Positions 15,242-22,744 of a stretch of 40,175 nt of DNA are shown piece by piece. Location of the stretch: the NCBI GenBank assembly GCA_030038275.1, contig JASHPG010000154.1, positions 1 through 40,175 of the forward strand. The letters are read 5' to 3'. The stretch's first letter is position 1. Each line of letters begins with the position of its first letter. The translations under genes and the position numbers were made by a program. The notes beneath the pieces are model-generated. The model did no database searches. It saw nothing but the letters and a program-made list of their open reading frames with translations, and was not told the origin of the DNA. The DNA is from Candidatus Acidiferrales bacterium (GTDB taxonomy: Bacteria > Acidobacteriota > Terriglobia > Acidiferrales > UBA7541).

Positions 15242-15385
15242 GGCAGTTCATTTACACCGCGCTTATTGTGCCAGATGCTTCCGAGGAAGACATTGAAGAG
15301 TGGCGCGACTCGAATTGTTTCGGCCCTAAAAACTGTGCAGTTCGTTCCGCGCCTAGTTGGCGCTCAGGCTTATTTGGCCGAGGCG

Positions 15386-15479
15386 TTGTTCCCAAGTTGT
15401 TCCTCAAAAGTCACGAAAACGACCCGGAATAATCGATCCCAGGTAGGGGATCATGAATTTGGGAACAACTTGGGAACAA
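15386..15479. repeat. 18-bp inverted repeat made of TTGTTCC/GGAACAA boxes near the attachment site
   Basis: TTGTTCCCAAGTTGTTCC at 15386-15403 is repeated exactly in inverse orientation at 15462-15479, 58 bases away. Each arm itself holds two copies of the box TTGTTCC (GGAACAA in the other arm) with an 11-bp period, about one helical turn. The block lies 85 to 180 bases inside the element from the tRNA fragment, where arm-type binding sites of tyrosine integrases are found. Integrase binding is inferred. The remaining sequence between 15242 and 15563 shows no gene I can support. Confidence 0.6.
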
Positions 15480-15563
15480 GTAGTGCCAAATACCGTCAAA
15501 AACCGTCTATCACGACATAGGTAAAGGCAAGAAAAGACAGCCACATAGTATTCTCGGTTCTCA

Positions 15564-15608
15564 TTTGCAAGCAGGGGGTCGCCGGTTCGATCCCGGCCAC
15601 GTCCACCA
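15564..15608 (+). other. tRNA-Ala(UGC) 3' fragment: right attachment site of the element
   Basis: The sequence from the anticodon loop TTTGCAA (15564-15570) through the GCAGG stem side, the variable region, the T arm GCCGG-TTCGATC-CCGGC (15581-15597), the acceptor strand CACGTCC, discriminator A and CCA end (15605-15608) is the 3' part of a tRNA-Ala(UGC). The 5' half is missing: upstream bases do not complete the anticodon stem, and no GGACGTG acceptor strand is present. Tyrosine-recombinase islands often cut in the anticodon loop and leave such a copy at the far end. The intact tRNA is expected left of the window. Confidence 0.85.
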
Positions 15609-15860
15609 ACCACTGTCCGCAATTTCAATCGCTTCCTCTGAGTTCGTCCCTATCCGATGCACTATGCCACGGGGGAATACCCGCAAAATTCGCAAGCTGC
15701 AGGCCGCCGGCACAGAATTCGCAACACAGTTCGTTTTAGCGTTTTAAGCTCCCCCAGCCACTAGCTATTAAGCTTCCGGAACTGCTTTCCGCGCGCCGTG
15801 AACTCTGATAGCATCAAATGTTGCCAATTACTTTCATTTTTACTGTGGAGCAATCGAATC

Positions 15861-16052
15861 ATGGCATTAGCATGTGAAATCTGCGGCAAAAAGCCTCATT
15901 ACGGCAACTCCATCAGCCACGCGCATAACGTCACGCGGCGTCGCTGGAATCCCAATCTGCGCCGCGTCCGCGCCGTCGTAAACGGTGTGCGCAAGCAGGT
16001 GCGCGTCTGCACCTCCTGCATCCGTTCGGGCCGCGTCAAGAAAGCTGCCTGA
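15861..16052 (+). CDS. rpmB: 50S ribosomal protein L28
   Basis: A 63-residue L28 of the zinc-binding (C+) form: the cysteine pair in 'CEICGKKPHYGNSISHAHN' and the second pair in 'VRVCTSCIRSGRV'. 'TRRRWNPNLRRVRA' is the conserved rRNA-binding core. The ATG at 15861 is preceded by GTGGAG; an open extension to 15798 is not part of the family. It is the first chromosomal gene after the attachment site. The gap 15609-15860 between the two contains no recognisable gene. Confidence 0.97.
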   Translation: MALACEICGKKPHYGNSISHAHNVTRRRWNPNLRRVRAVVNGVRKQVRVCTSCIRSGRVKKAA

Positions 16053-16088
16053 GACCTGCGCCCCAGAGAATTGGGTGAGGAGTTGGGA

Positions 16089-17135
16089 TTGAAGCCGAAA
16101 ACTCTGGTCATCGCGACGGCGTTGGCGGTTTGCGCGGTTGCCGTCGGATGCCGGAAGGAAATAGCGCCTGGCCCGAACGTCTGGGCCGTTGTGAATGGCA
16201 AGCAGATTCTCCGCGAAGACGTTGAGCGCGTGTACCGCTCCCGAGTGAATTCCGAAGCTCCAGCGCCCTCCCATGAGGAAGCGCTTTCGCTTAAACTCAG
16301 TATTCTCGACGAACTCATCAACAGCCAGATACTTCTCGACCGCGCCGAGAAGATGAATGTTGTCGCCAGCGATGAGGAGGTGGAAGACCATTTCACGCAG
16401 TCGAAGGCGCCCTACACCGAACAAGAATTCCAGCAGAGACTTCAATCCAGCGGCCTGACCATCGACGACCTGAAAAGCGACATCCGGCGGCAGCTATCTA
16501 TCGATAAGCTGCTGAATCGCGAAGTGGTGGCGAAGATCGCCATCACGAATCAGGACATCACGGACTTCTACAACAAAAACAAGTCGCAGTTCGACGTGGC
16601 CGAGCCGCAATATCACATCGCAGAAATCGTCGTTACTCCGCATCCCGACCCGACGGTTCACAATCGCAAAAACAGCAAAGCCGATAACGAAGCGGATGCC
16701 GGCCGGAAAGCGGCCATGTTGATTCAGAAGCTCGGCGCCGGGGCGGACTTCACCGACCTTGCCATGGATTATTCCGAGGATCCCAGCGCATCCACCGGCG
16801 GTGATATTGGCTTCATTCCGGAATCATCGCTGAACCGCTCCGATCCAGCGCTCAAAAAAGCGGTGCTGTCGCTCAAGCCCGGGCAGTTCAGCCAGCCGGT
16901 TCATACCAAGGACGGCGGCTACACGATTCTGAAAGTAATCGCGATCGAACCGGCCGGCAACCGGCAGCTTTCCGACCCGCAGGTTCAGCAAACAATTCGC
17001 AACGCGCTGCGCACGCGAAAAGAGCAGCTTTTGCGCTCCGCCTATCTAACGGAAGCGCGCGACGAGGCGCATGTGACCAATTACCTTGCGCGCGAAATTC
17101 TGGAATCCGCCGGCAAGCTTCCCGATTCAAATTAG
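16089..17135 (+). CDS. SurA-like peptidyl-prolyl isomerase lipoprotein
   Basis: A 348-residue periplasmic folding factor. The N-terminus is a lipoprotein signal ending in the lipobox 'AVAVGC' with Cys21. Residues about 30-160 form a SurA_N-like helical chaperone domain ('VVNGKQILREDVERVY', 'LKLSILDELINSQILLDRAEK'). Residues about 180-285 form the PpiC/parvulin domain ('YHIAEIVVTPHPD', 'FTDLAMDYSEDPSASTGGDIGFIP', 'PGQFSQPVHTKDGGYTILKV'). I chose TTG 16089, with GAGGAG six bases before and a clean signal peptide; the TTG at 16071 is less likely. It should isomerise prolines and escort outer-membrane proteins. PrsA-like function is an alternative. Confidence 0.9.
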   Translation: MKPKTLVIATALAVCAVAVGCRKEIAPGPNVWAVVNGKQILREDVERVYRSRVNSEAPAPSHEEALSLKLSILDELINSQILLDRAEKMNVVASDEEVEDHFTQSKAPYTEQEFQQRLQSSGLTIDDLKSDIRRQLSIDKLLNREVVAKIAITNQDITDFYNKNKSQFDVAEPQYHIAEIVVTPHPDPTVHNRKNSKADNEADAGRKAAMLIQKLGAGADFTDLAMDYSEDPSASTGGDIGFIPESSLNRSDPALKKAVLSLKPGQFSQPVHTKDGGYTILKVIAIEPAGNRQLSDPQVQQTIRNALRTRKEQLLRSAYLTEARDEAHVTNYLAREILESAGKLPDSN

Positions 17136-17222
17136 ATTTGCAATTTTGCGCCAGCCCCGCGAAAATTCAGTCCGCGCCAGACGCAATTAATGCAACTGTC
17201 GCGGCATTGATCGGAGGCAATC

Positions 17223-17825
17223 ATGAACGAGGAGATGTCGGAAAAGCTAGCGATTCGGGAGGCGCAGGAGAATTGGGTCGTCTGGCGAGATGCGGGCGAC
17301 TGGGAACAGTTTAGAACCGTTTGGGCGGACGATGGCCGCATGATGGCTACCTGGTTTCAAGGCACGGGAGAGGAGTTCGTTCGCGTCAGCAAGGAAGGTT
17401 TCGAGAAGGGCGTAAACATCCTGCATACGTTGGGCGCGTGCTCCATCGAGGTAGCTAAAAACCGCGCCATTTCGCAAATCAAAATGTCGATATTGCAGCG
17501 CGCCAAGGTGCACGATATCGTTTGCGACGTGACCTGCGTAGGCCGATTCTTCGATTTCTTTGAAAAGCGCGGCGGCAAATGGCTGCTCGTTCTGCGCCAG
17601 CCTATTTATGAAAAAGATAGAATCGACCCGGTTGATCCCGCAGCGACGCTCCGGCTCGATGGCGAGCTGCTTAAGAAATTCCCCGAGGGCTACTGCCACC
17701 TTGCATATCTTCAGTCGCAGAACGGATTCAAGGTGAAGCCGGACATGCCCGGCCTGAGGGGGCCAGATGTACAGAAACTCTACGCGAGAGGGAAAACCTG
17801 GCTTGCAGGCGGGTCGCCGTACTAG
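17223..17825 (+). CDS. NTF2/SnoaL-like family protein
   Basis: A 200-residue protein with an NTF2-like alpha+beta barrel: an N-terminal helix 'KLAIREAQENWVVWRDAGDWEQFRTVWADDGRM' typical of SnoaL-like proteins, then strands 'IVCDVTCVGRFFDFFEK' and 'GGKWLLVLRQPIYEKDRI'. Such folds serve as small isomerases, hydrolases or ligand-binding proteins, and the substrate cannot be read from sequence. The C-terminal 50 residues extend beyond the usual domain. The ATG at 17223 follows GGAGG at 17213-17217. It stands alone between the isomerase and rpiA on the same strand. Confidence 0.8.
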   Translation: MNEEMSEKLAIREAQENWVVWRDAGDWEQFRTVWADDGRMMATWFQGTGEEFVRVSKEGFEKGVNILHTLGACSIEVAKNRAISQIKMSILQRAKVHDIVCDVTCVGRFFDFFEKRGGKWLLVLRQPIYEKDRIDPVDPAATLRLDGELLKKFPEGYCHLAYLQSQNGFKVKPDMPGLRGPDVQKLYARGKTWLAGGSPY

Positions 17826-17875
17826 CGGAGTCTCTGATTCAAGACACGGCGAGCAGCCGACGAGTCGCGCGAAGC

Positions 17876-18580
17876 ATGAACCTTGCCGAACAAAATCAGT
17901 TGAAGAGAGCTGCCGCGGAATCTGCCGCAGCTCTCGTGCAGGACGGAATGATTCTCGGCCTGGGCACCGGCTCGACGGCAGCTCTTTTCATCCAAGCCCT
18001 CAGCCGCAGGCTTGCCGCGGATGGACTGCGCATCAAGGGCATCCCAACCTCCAGCAATACGGAAGACCTCGCGCGCAGTTTGGGAATTCCGCTTAGCAGC
18101 TTTGCTGAAAACGCGCAGATTGACCTCACGGTGGACGGCGCAGACGAGATCGAGCGCGGCACGGTCTGCCTGATCAAGGGCCGCGGTGGCGCCCTGCTTC
18201 GTGAGAAAATCGTCGCGGCGGCGAGCCAACGAATGGTCGTGATCGCGGATGAAACCAAGCTCGTGGACCGGCTCGGCTCACTGGTTTCCGTGCCGGTCGA
18301 AGTGGTGCGATTCGGGTGGCAGGCTACCGCTCGAAACCTTGCGAAAATTGGAGGCAATCCGTCTCTGCGATTAGGTAATGACGAGACGCCTTACGTGACA
18401 GACGGCGGGAATTTCATTATGGATTGCGCATTTGGTCCAATAGCCGAACCAAAAGAAGTTGCGCATCAACTCGATCACGTCGTGGGAGTAATCGAGCACG
18501 GACTTTTTCTTGGCTACGCCAGCGAAGCAATTGTTGCAGGGCGAGAAGGCCTGAAAACCTACATAAGATCTGGAAACTGA
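17876..18580 (+). CDS. rpiA: Ribose-5-phosphate isomerase A
   Basis: A 234-residue RpiA converting ribose 5-phosphate and ribulose 5-phosphate in the pentose phosphate pathway. It shows the family motifs 'GLGTGSTAALFI' (phosphate loop), 'TVDGADEIE' and 'KGRGGALLREKIVA' with the catalytic acidic and lysine residues, and 'DGGNFIMDC' near the C-terminus. The length is normal. It follows the NTF2-like gene after a 50-base gap. A short inverted repeat CCAGGC/GCCTGG (18590-18609) lies just downstream and may act in termination, but there is no T run. Confidence 0.96.
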   Translation: MNLAEQNQLKRAAAESAAALVQDGMILGLGTGSTAALFIQALSRRLAADGLRIKGIPTSSNTEDLARSLGIPLSSFAENAQIDLTVDGADEIERGTVCLIKGRGGALLREKIVAAASQRMVVIADETKLVDRLGSLVSVPVEVVRFGWQATARNLAKIGGNPSLRLGNDETPYVTDGGNFIMDCAFGPIAEPKEVAHQLDHVVGVIEHGLFLGYASEAIVAGREGLKTYIRSGN

Positions 18581-18687
18581 ATGGCAGGACCAGGCACATC
18601 GGAGCCTGGCTTCCAACGCGAATCCATTAGCGGGAAAGATTCTCCGCAGCTCCGCCAGGATTACCGTTTCCAATAACCAAATCGCCT

Positions 18688-19389
18688 TCAGTTTCCGCCA
18701 GCGATCACCCAATCTTGTGGATAGACAGCATCGAGCGCGCCCCACAACGCCTTCAGGGTTCTCTCGGCGGAACAGATTGCGCTGAAGGCGTCGCTTTCTG
18801 GCCTAGTCACGAGCCACGAGCGCCACGCGGCGCGGTTACGAGCGTCCGTTTCCCGGTACGCGAGGAAGTATGTCGCCGCCCGCGGCTCGTCAACATCATA
18901 AAATCTCCGCAGGCCGACAATCTTCGCCGCCGAAAGCTCCGGTACTTGCGCCTCATATGCGTAGAACGCCGCAGCCGCTTCAGCCATGGTTCCATGCGTG
19001 GCGACTTCATCAAAAGTATCGAGCAGGGCTGCGATCGCCGGCAGCGGGCGCGCCGCACGAATCGAGCTTTCGCTCACGCCGAAAGACTGCGCGAACTGCC
19101 GCCAGAGCATCGGATGGGGCGCGGCCGAATCCAGCTCATGGGCGAGATTTTCGCGTACGATCGCAGCGAGCGGCAGAGGAGCACGTTCAGCTACTTTCTT
19201 GAGGTTTTCGGGAAACGCGCGAACGTGGTGGTAATACTGCTCCGCGTAAAGCTGTAAAGATTCCCTCGACAGGCTCCCTTCGCCCCAAGCCCGGTAGAAC
19301 GGGTGCTTCAGCAGATGATGGTCTTCAATCAGCGCGTCCAGCGATTCCAACAAACACTTTGGACGCGATTCCTTTAGCTTCCCGTACAT
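18688..19389 (-). CDS. CADD/TenA-like protein (putative folate / p-aminobenzoate synthesis)
   Basis: A 233-residue all-helical protein of the TenA/PqqC heme-oxygenase-like fold, of the CADD family. 'HHLLKHPFYRAWGEGSLSRESLQLYAEQYYHHVRAFPENL' holds the first metal/active-site region. 'LAHELDSAAPHPMLWRQFA' and 'FYAYEAQVPELSAAK' supply the second set of Glu/His ligands. Chlamydial CADD makes p-aminobenzoate from its own tyrosine using a metal pair, and the same job is likely but inferred. The ATG at 19389 is chosen over a TTG at 19410. It is convergent with rpiA. Confidence 0.88.
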   Translation of the reverse strand: MYGKLKESRPKCLLESLDALIEDHHLLKHPFYRAWGEGSLSRESLQLYAEQYYHHVRAFPENLKKVAERAPLPLAAIVRENLAHELDSAAPHPMLWRQFAQSFGVSESSIRAARPLPAIAALLDTFDEVATHGTMAEAAAAFYAYEAQVPELSAAKIVGLRRFYDVDEPRAATYFLAYRETDARNRAAWRSWLVTRPESDAFSAICSAERTLKALWGALDAVYPQDWVIAGGN

Positions 19390-19543
19390 GCGCCTATTCC
19401 GTTCCCCCAAAACGCCATTGGATGGGGTGTGAGGATGACGGGGAAATGCTACTCGAATCGGCGAGTGAAATCCAGCGCCAGTTTCTTAGCAAACACGTTG
19501 GACAGCGCGCGAATGGGTGCAGAACGGTCGCAACGAAAGCGGG

Positions 19544-20056
19544 TCAGTGGAGGCCGGACCAATCGTCGGCGAGGAGAATTGAGTTGCTGGGATTCGATGG
19601 ATCGTACTTCACGCTGGCGACCTGGCCAGCGGCAACACGCACGAGATGCAGGCGTTCTTCAAGCCCCGTGACATCCTGCGCGGTCTCGTAGGAAACTCCC
19701 GAGATAGCGTAGGTGTAGTGAAGCAGCTTGCGAGTGGCGCTAACGGCATCGTTACCGCCGCGCCGCGAGAAGAATGAACCAGTTCGGGCGGGTTCCGACC
19801 CAAGCGGGGCTTTCGCGGAAACCGAAGATCTTGGCCCGCCATTGAACGCCGCGGGGTCGTGCTCGGCGAATTCGAGAATGTGGCCTTCGACGATTCGCCC
19901 GACGCGGTTTAAATACGCGCGGCGGCGGCGCTCGATTTCATCAATGTCCTCGTCCCTGGTACGGAACGCGAAAAATACGCCCGCACCGGCCAGAACGGCC
20001 AGTCCCACGAGAGGAACTAAGTTGCGCCAATCCCTGAGAAACTCGTTCAACGGCAA
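19544..20056 (-). CDS. DUF3592-like single-pass membrane protein
   Basis: A 170-residue protein with one N-terminal membrane segment ('LVPLVGLAVLAGAGVFFAF', about residues 13-31), a charged linker ('RDEDIDEIERRRRAYLNRVG') and a C-terminal beta domain. The domain end 'YTYAISGVSYETAQDVTGLEE' and 'GQVASVKYDPSNPSNSILL' matches the pattern of DUF3592-like domains, whose role is unknown. The start used is a TTG, with no strong ribosome-binding site, so the exact N-terminus is uncertain. Confidence 0.65.
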   Translation of the reverse strand: MPLNEFLRDWRNLVPLVGLAVLAGAGVFFAFRTRDEDIDEIERRRRAYLNRVGRIVEGHILEFAEHDPAAFNGGPRSSVSAKAPLGSEPARTGSFFSRRGGNDAVSATRKLLHYTYAISGVSYETAQDVTGLEERLHLVRVAAGQVASVKYDPSNPSNSILLADDWSGLH

Positions 20057-20171
20057 TGTCTCTGCAAGAGATATTAAATCGACGTGAACGGAAAAACGAG
20101 AGTGTGCACGAGCTACGCATCCAAAAAATCAACGGGGTATCGCCACATCGTGCGCGTGGCGGCGGAAAGTA

Positions 20172-20984
20172 TCAATCGCGCGGAGCGATGACAGGATTAC
20201 TGAGCGAACCGATACCGCCAATGCGGACTTCAACCACCTCTCCGGCGGCAAGTGAACCGACTCCAGCCGGAGTACCGGTAGCAACGACGTCGCCGGGCTC
20301 AAGTGTCATGGCTTCAGCGATCCAGCGGAAAATCACGTCAACAGAGAAGACCAGATCGGAAACGTGCGCCGATTGCTTTCGGGTTCCGTTGACGTAGGTT
20401 TCGATCGACGTGTCCGGCGTAGGTGCGTCAGTTTCGAGAACCGGGCCGAAGGGGCAGAACGTGTCGAAACCTTTGCCACGAGTGTACTGACCGTCAAGCC
20501 TCTGCAGGTCCCGAGCGGTCACATCGTTAAGGCAAGTGTACCCAGCAATGTACGGGCCGACGGGTTCTGACGCTTTCGGATGATAGCAGCGGCGGCCGAC
20601 GATAAACGCGAGTTCGCCTTCAAAGTCCACGCGCTTAGAGATCCGCGCGAGGACGATCGCGTCACCAGGCGCGATAATCGCCGACGGAGGCTTGGAGAAG
20701 ATTACGGGCTGCTTGGGCGGATCGGAGCCCATTTCGTTCGCGTGATCCAAGTAGTTGCGGGCCATGCAAATGATTTTGGAAGGCCAAGACGGCGTAAGGA
20801 ACTGGATTTGATCCATCGGCCAGTGGCGGCCAGTGCGCGCGCGCGCGCCCCACAACTCGCCTGAAATTTCATGAACAGCGCCGCCTTCGAGGATGCCGGG
20901 GCGGGATGCTTCGTAGGCTTGGCGCGGCGTCAGATTAGGGTGCTGAGTTGCATATTCCTTCAGTTGAAAGCGGCAAAGCTTCAT
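20172..20984 (-). CDS. Fumarylacetoacetate hydrolase family protein
   Basis: A 270-residue FAH-fold enzyme. The core begins at 'KIICMARNYLDHANEMG' and includes the metal-binding acidic residues in 'RVDFEGELAFIVGRRC' and 'GYTCLNDVTARDLQ', then 'TRGKGFDTFCPFGP' and the C-terminal 'LEPGDVVATGTPAGVG'. Family members hydrolyse or decarboxylate acylpyruvates and aromatic breakdown products (fumarylpyruvate hydrolase, HHDD isomerase); the substrate here cannot be fixed. I set the start at ATG 20984, four bases after the preceding membrane-protein gene, placing it at the end of the hslV-hslU gene string. Confidence 0.92.
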   Translation of the reverse strand: MKLCRFQLKEYATQHPNLTPRQAYEASRPGILEGGAVHEISGELWGARARTGRHWPMDQIQFLTPSWPSKIICMARNYLDHANEMGSDPPKQPVIFSKPPSAIIAPGDAIVLARISKRVDFEGELAFIVGRRCYHPKASEPVGPYIAGYTCLNDVTARDLQRLDGQYTRGKGFDTFCPFGPVLETDAPTPDTSIETYVNGTRKQSAHVSDLVFSVDVIFRWIAEAMTLEPGDVVATGTPAGVGSLAAGEVVEVRIGGIGSLSNPVIAPRD

Positions 20985-20988
20985 CAAG

Positions 20989-21480
20989 TCACCGGGCGTG
21001 CCGGGCGGCGGCACGCGCAGCGCGACGCCCGGGCGAAATGGAATGCCGGCACGCATGGACGACCATTTCGATCACCCAGGACCCCACAGCAGCAATGCCG
21101 TAGAGCACCGCGCCTTCGACGAGCAGGACCACCGGCCCCCGGTGCAGCGCGTCAAAGAGGCGTTCGAAACAGAATCCCGCGAGGTAATAGCCGACGACAA
21201 ATATAACCCACGCAGTCATCGCGGAGGAGAACATTCGCACCGGCTCGGAAAGAAAGCGGCAGACCGGTGCCAGAGTCAGCAGGAAGAAGCAGCCGATAAA
21301 GAAGGCGTTTCGTTCGAACGCGTACGATTCGAGGGCCGGAATGCGATTGATCACGACCAGCGCGATCGCCATTTCGACGACCATCGCGATGCCGGTGTAA
21401 AGCCCGAATTTTAGGGCCGGGCTGGACGGCCGAGTATCCATTGAACGGCCGCCGCGTGCCCGCGGGACGTCTTCAGTCAT
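20989..21480 (-). CDS. Small multi-pass membrane protein of unknown function
   Basis: A 163-residue hydrophobic protein with about four membrane segments: 'FGLYTGIAMVVEMAIALVVI', 'FFIGCFFLLTLAPVCRFL', 'MTAWVIFVVGYYLAGFCF' and 'VVLLVEGAVLYGIAAVGSWVIEMVV'. The tail is Arg/Ala-rich. I do not recognise the family. Its start codon overlaps the stop of the fibronectin-type lipoprotein gene by four bases (ATGA), and its stop is four bases from the FAH gene start, so it belongs to a tightly packed operon. Confidence 0.75.
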   Translation of the reverse strand: MTEDVPRARGGRSMDTRPSSPALKFGLYTGIAMVVEMAIALVVINRIPALESYAFERNAFFIGCFFLLTLAPVCRFLSEPVRMFSSAMTAWVIFVVGYYLAGFCFERLFDALHRGPVVLLVEGAVLYGIAAVGSWVIEMVVHACRHSISPGRRAARAAARHAR

Positions 21481-22727
21481 GGCTGGGTTTGGGTCGCAGC
21501 CGGTACATTCACGGACATCGCAGTGCTGGGCTGACTTTCATTGCCCGAGCGATCCACAGCAGTCACAGCGTAAAAGTACCGTTGACCCGGAGCTACATTC
21601 ATATCCCGGAACGCAGGCGTAGGCAACAGTTCGGTATCCATGAGTGTTCCAAGAATACCCGCCCGCTCACTTCGATAGACGTGGTACCCAGCCAAATCGG
21701 TTTCAGAGCTAACAGCCCAGGAAAGGTCGACGTGCGCAGCGGCGCCAGGCGCCGCGGGAACAAAGATACCAATCAGCCCTGTGGGAGCAGCCGGAGGAAA
21801 AATATCGCGCGCAGTGATGGTTAAAAAGTTTGAGTTGGCGGATTCGACGGCGAAACCGGAGTAATCGATGACGCTTCGTACCGAGTACACGTACGTTTTT
21901 CCGAACTCGGCGTGCGTGTCGCTGAAACTAGGGAAAGTGGATTCGCCTATTTTCATGAGCGGAGTTTGCAGTGCCGGACGGGATGGTACAGCTCCTGGTA
22001 AAGAACCGGACGGCGAAGAAGATGAACCTTCATTTGCGGCCGGCGGACTTGATTGCGCTTCGCCGCGATAGATTCTGTAGCCCGCCGGCGGCGGGATGGG
22101 ACCGACCGGCGTGCGCTGGGGCGCGGTCCACGCGAGCGCAACGGCCGTGGGAGTTACTTTGCCCTGCACGTCGGAAATAGGTTCAGGTGCCGGATAAACT
22201 CGCAGGGCCGCGATATTTGACGGCGAGGAGGTTTTCTTTGCTGAAATGCGCGTACGCACTGAATAAAGAATGATGCTACTAGGATGCGCCGTGAAATCCG
22301 CTACGTCGAGTCTGTCGAGATAGCGGAACTGCCCACCTATTGTGTATTGCGCCACAAGACCGGATGGAATCGTGGTCAGAAGAGTCGGCCGCTTTGGTGA
22401 GATCGGATGTAGTTCGTTCGCGGCCGGAACGGCCTCAAAATCGCGGTAAATCTCGACGGTCGGAGAGTGTTCGAGCGGCGCCCCTTCTAGGGAATCTTTC
22501 GGCACGGTGAAAGTAAGCAGCGCGCCGTTTCCGGATTGCGAGGCGGCCAAATCCGAAATAGTTTCCGGAACGAGAGGTTTGCGCGCGGATGGCTCGCCGG
22601 GCGAAGCGCAACCGAAAGCAAATAGCCCAAGAACGAGCAGGGCGGTTGCCGCTACAGCCATCGAGATGTAGGAGTTCGAAAAAATCAGCGACGAATGGCG
22701 AGGGGGTTCCGAATGTCGCGTTACCAT
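21477..22727 (-). CDS. Lipoprotein with fibronectin type III-like repeats
   Basis: A 416-residue surface or periplasmic lipoprotein. 'MAVAATALLVLGLFAFGC' is the signal and lipobox (Cys40 from the first ATG, Cys18 if M23 at 22661 is the start). Three Fn3-like beta domains follow, roughly residues 55-160, 165-300 and 305-408, recognised by 'PEPISDVQGKVTPTAVALAW', 'APTGLIG..VDLSWAVS' and 'YFYAVTAVDRSGNES'. Pro-rich linkers join them. Such proteins commonly bind polysaccharide or other surface proteins, but no specific ligand is evident. It lies between hslU and a membrane protein in one gene string. Confidence 0.8.
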   Translation of the reverse strand: MVTRHSEPPRHSSLIFSNSYISMAVAATALLVLGLFAFGCASPGEPSARKPLVPETISDLAASQSGNGALLTFTVPKDSLEGAPLEHSPTVEIYRDFEAVPAANELHPISPKRPTLLTTIPSGLVAQYTIGGQFRYLDRLDVADFTAHPSSIILYSVRTRISAKKTSSPSNIAALRVYPAPEPISDVQGKVTPTAVALAWTAPQRTPVGPIPPPAGYRIYRGEAQSSPPAANEGSSSSPSGSLPGAVPSRPALQTPLMKIGESTFPSFSDTHAEFGKTYVYSVRSVIDYSGFAVESANSNFLTITARDIFPPAAPTGLIGIFVPAAPGAAAHVDLSWAVSSETDLAGYHVYRSERAGILGTLMDTELLPTPAFRDMNVAPGQRYFYAVTAVDRSGNESQPSTAMSVNVPAATQTQP

Positions 22728-22744
22728 CGTCGACGTCTGCGCCT

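Noticed and set aside
15226-15432. 68-aa plus-strand open frame ('ALIVPDASEEDIEEWRDSN')
   Set aside because: The short acidic stretch looks coding, but no start signal or family is recognisable and it overlaps the candidate integrase-binding repeats.
15533-15608. Complete tRNA gene
   Set aside because: Only the 3' part from the anticodon loop is tRNA-like; the 5' acceptor strand, D arm and 5' anticodon stem are missing.
15404-15628. Open frame on the minus strand reading 'GGRGRDRTGDPLLAN...'
   Set aside because: This string is the well-known false translation of the 3' end of a tRNA; the DNA is the tRNA-Ala fragment plus flanking att sequence.
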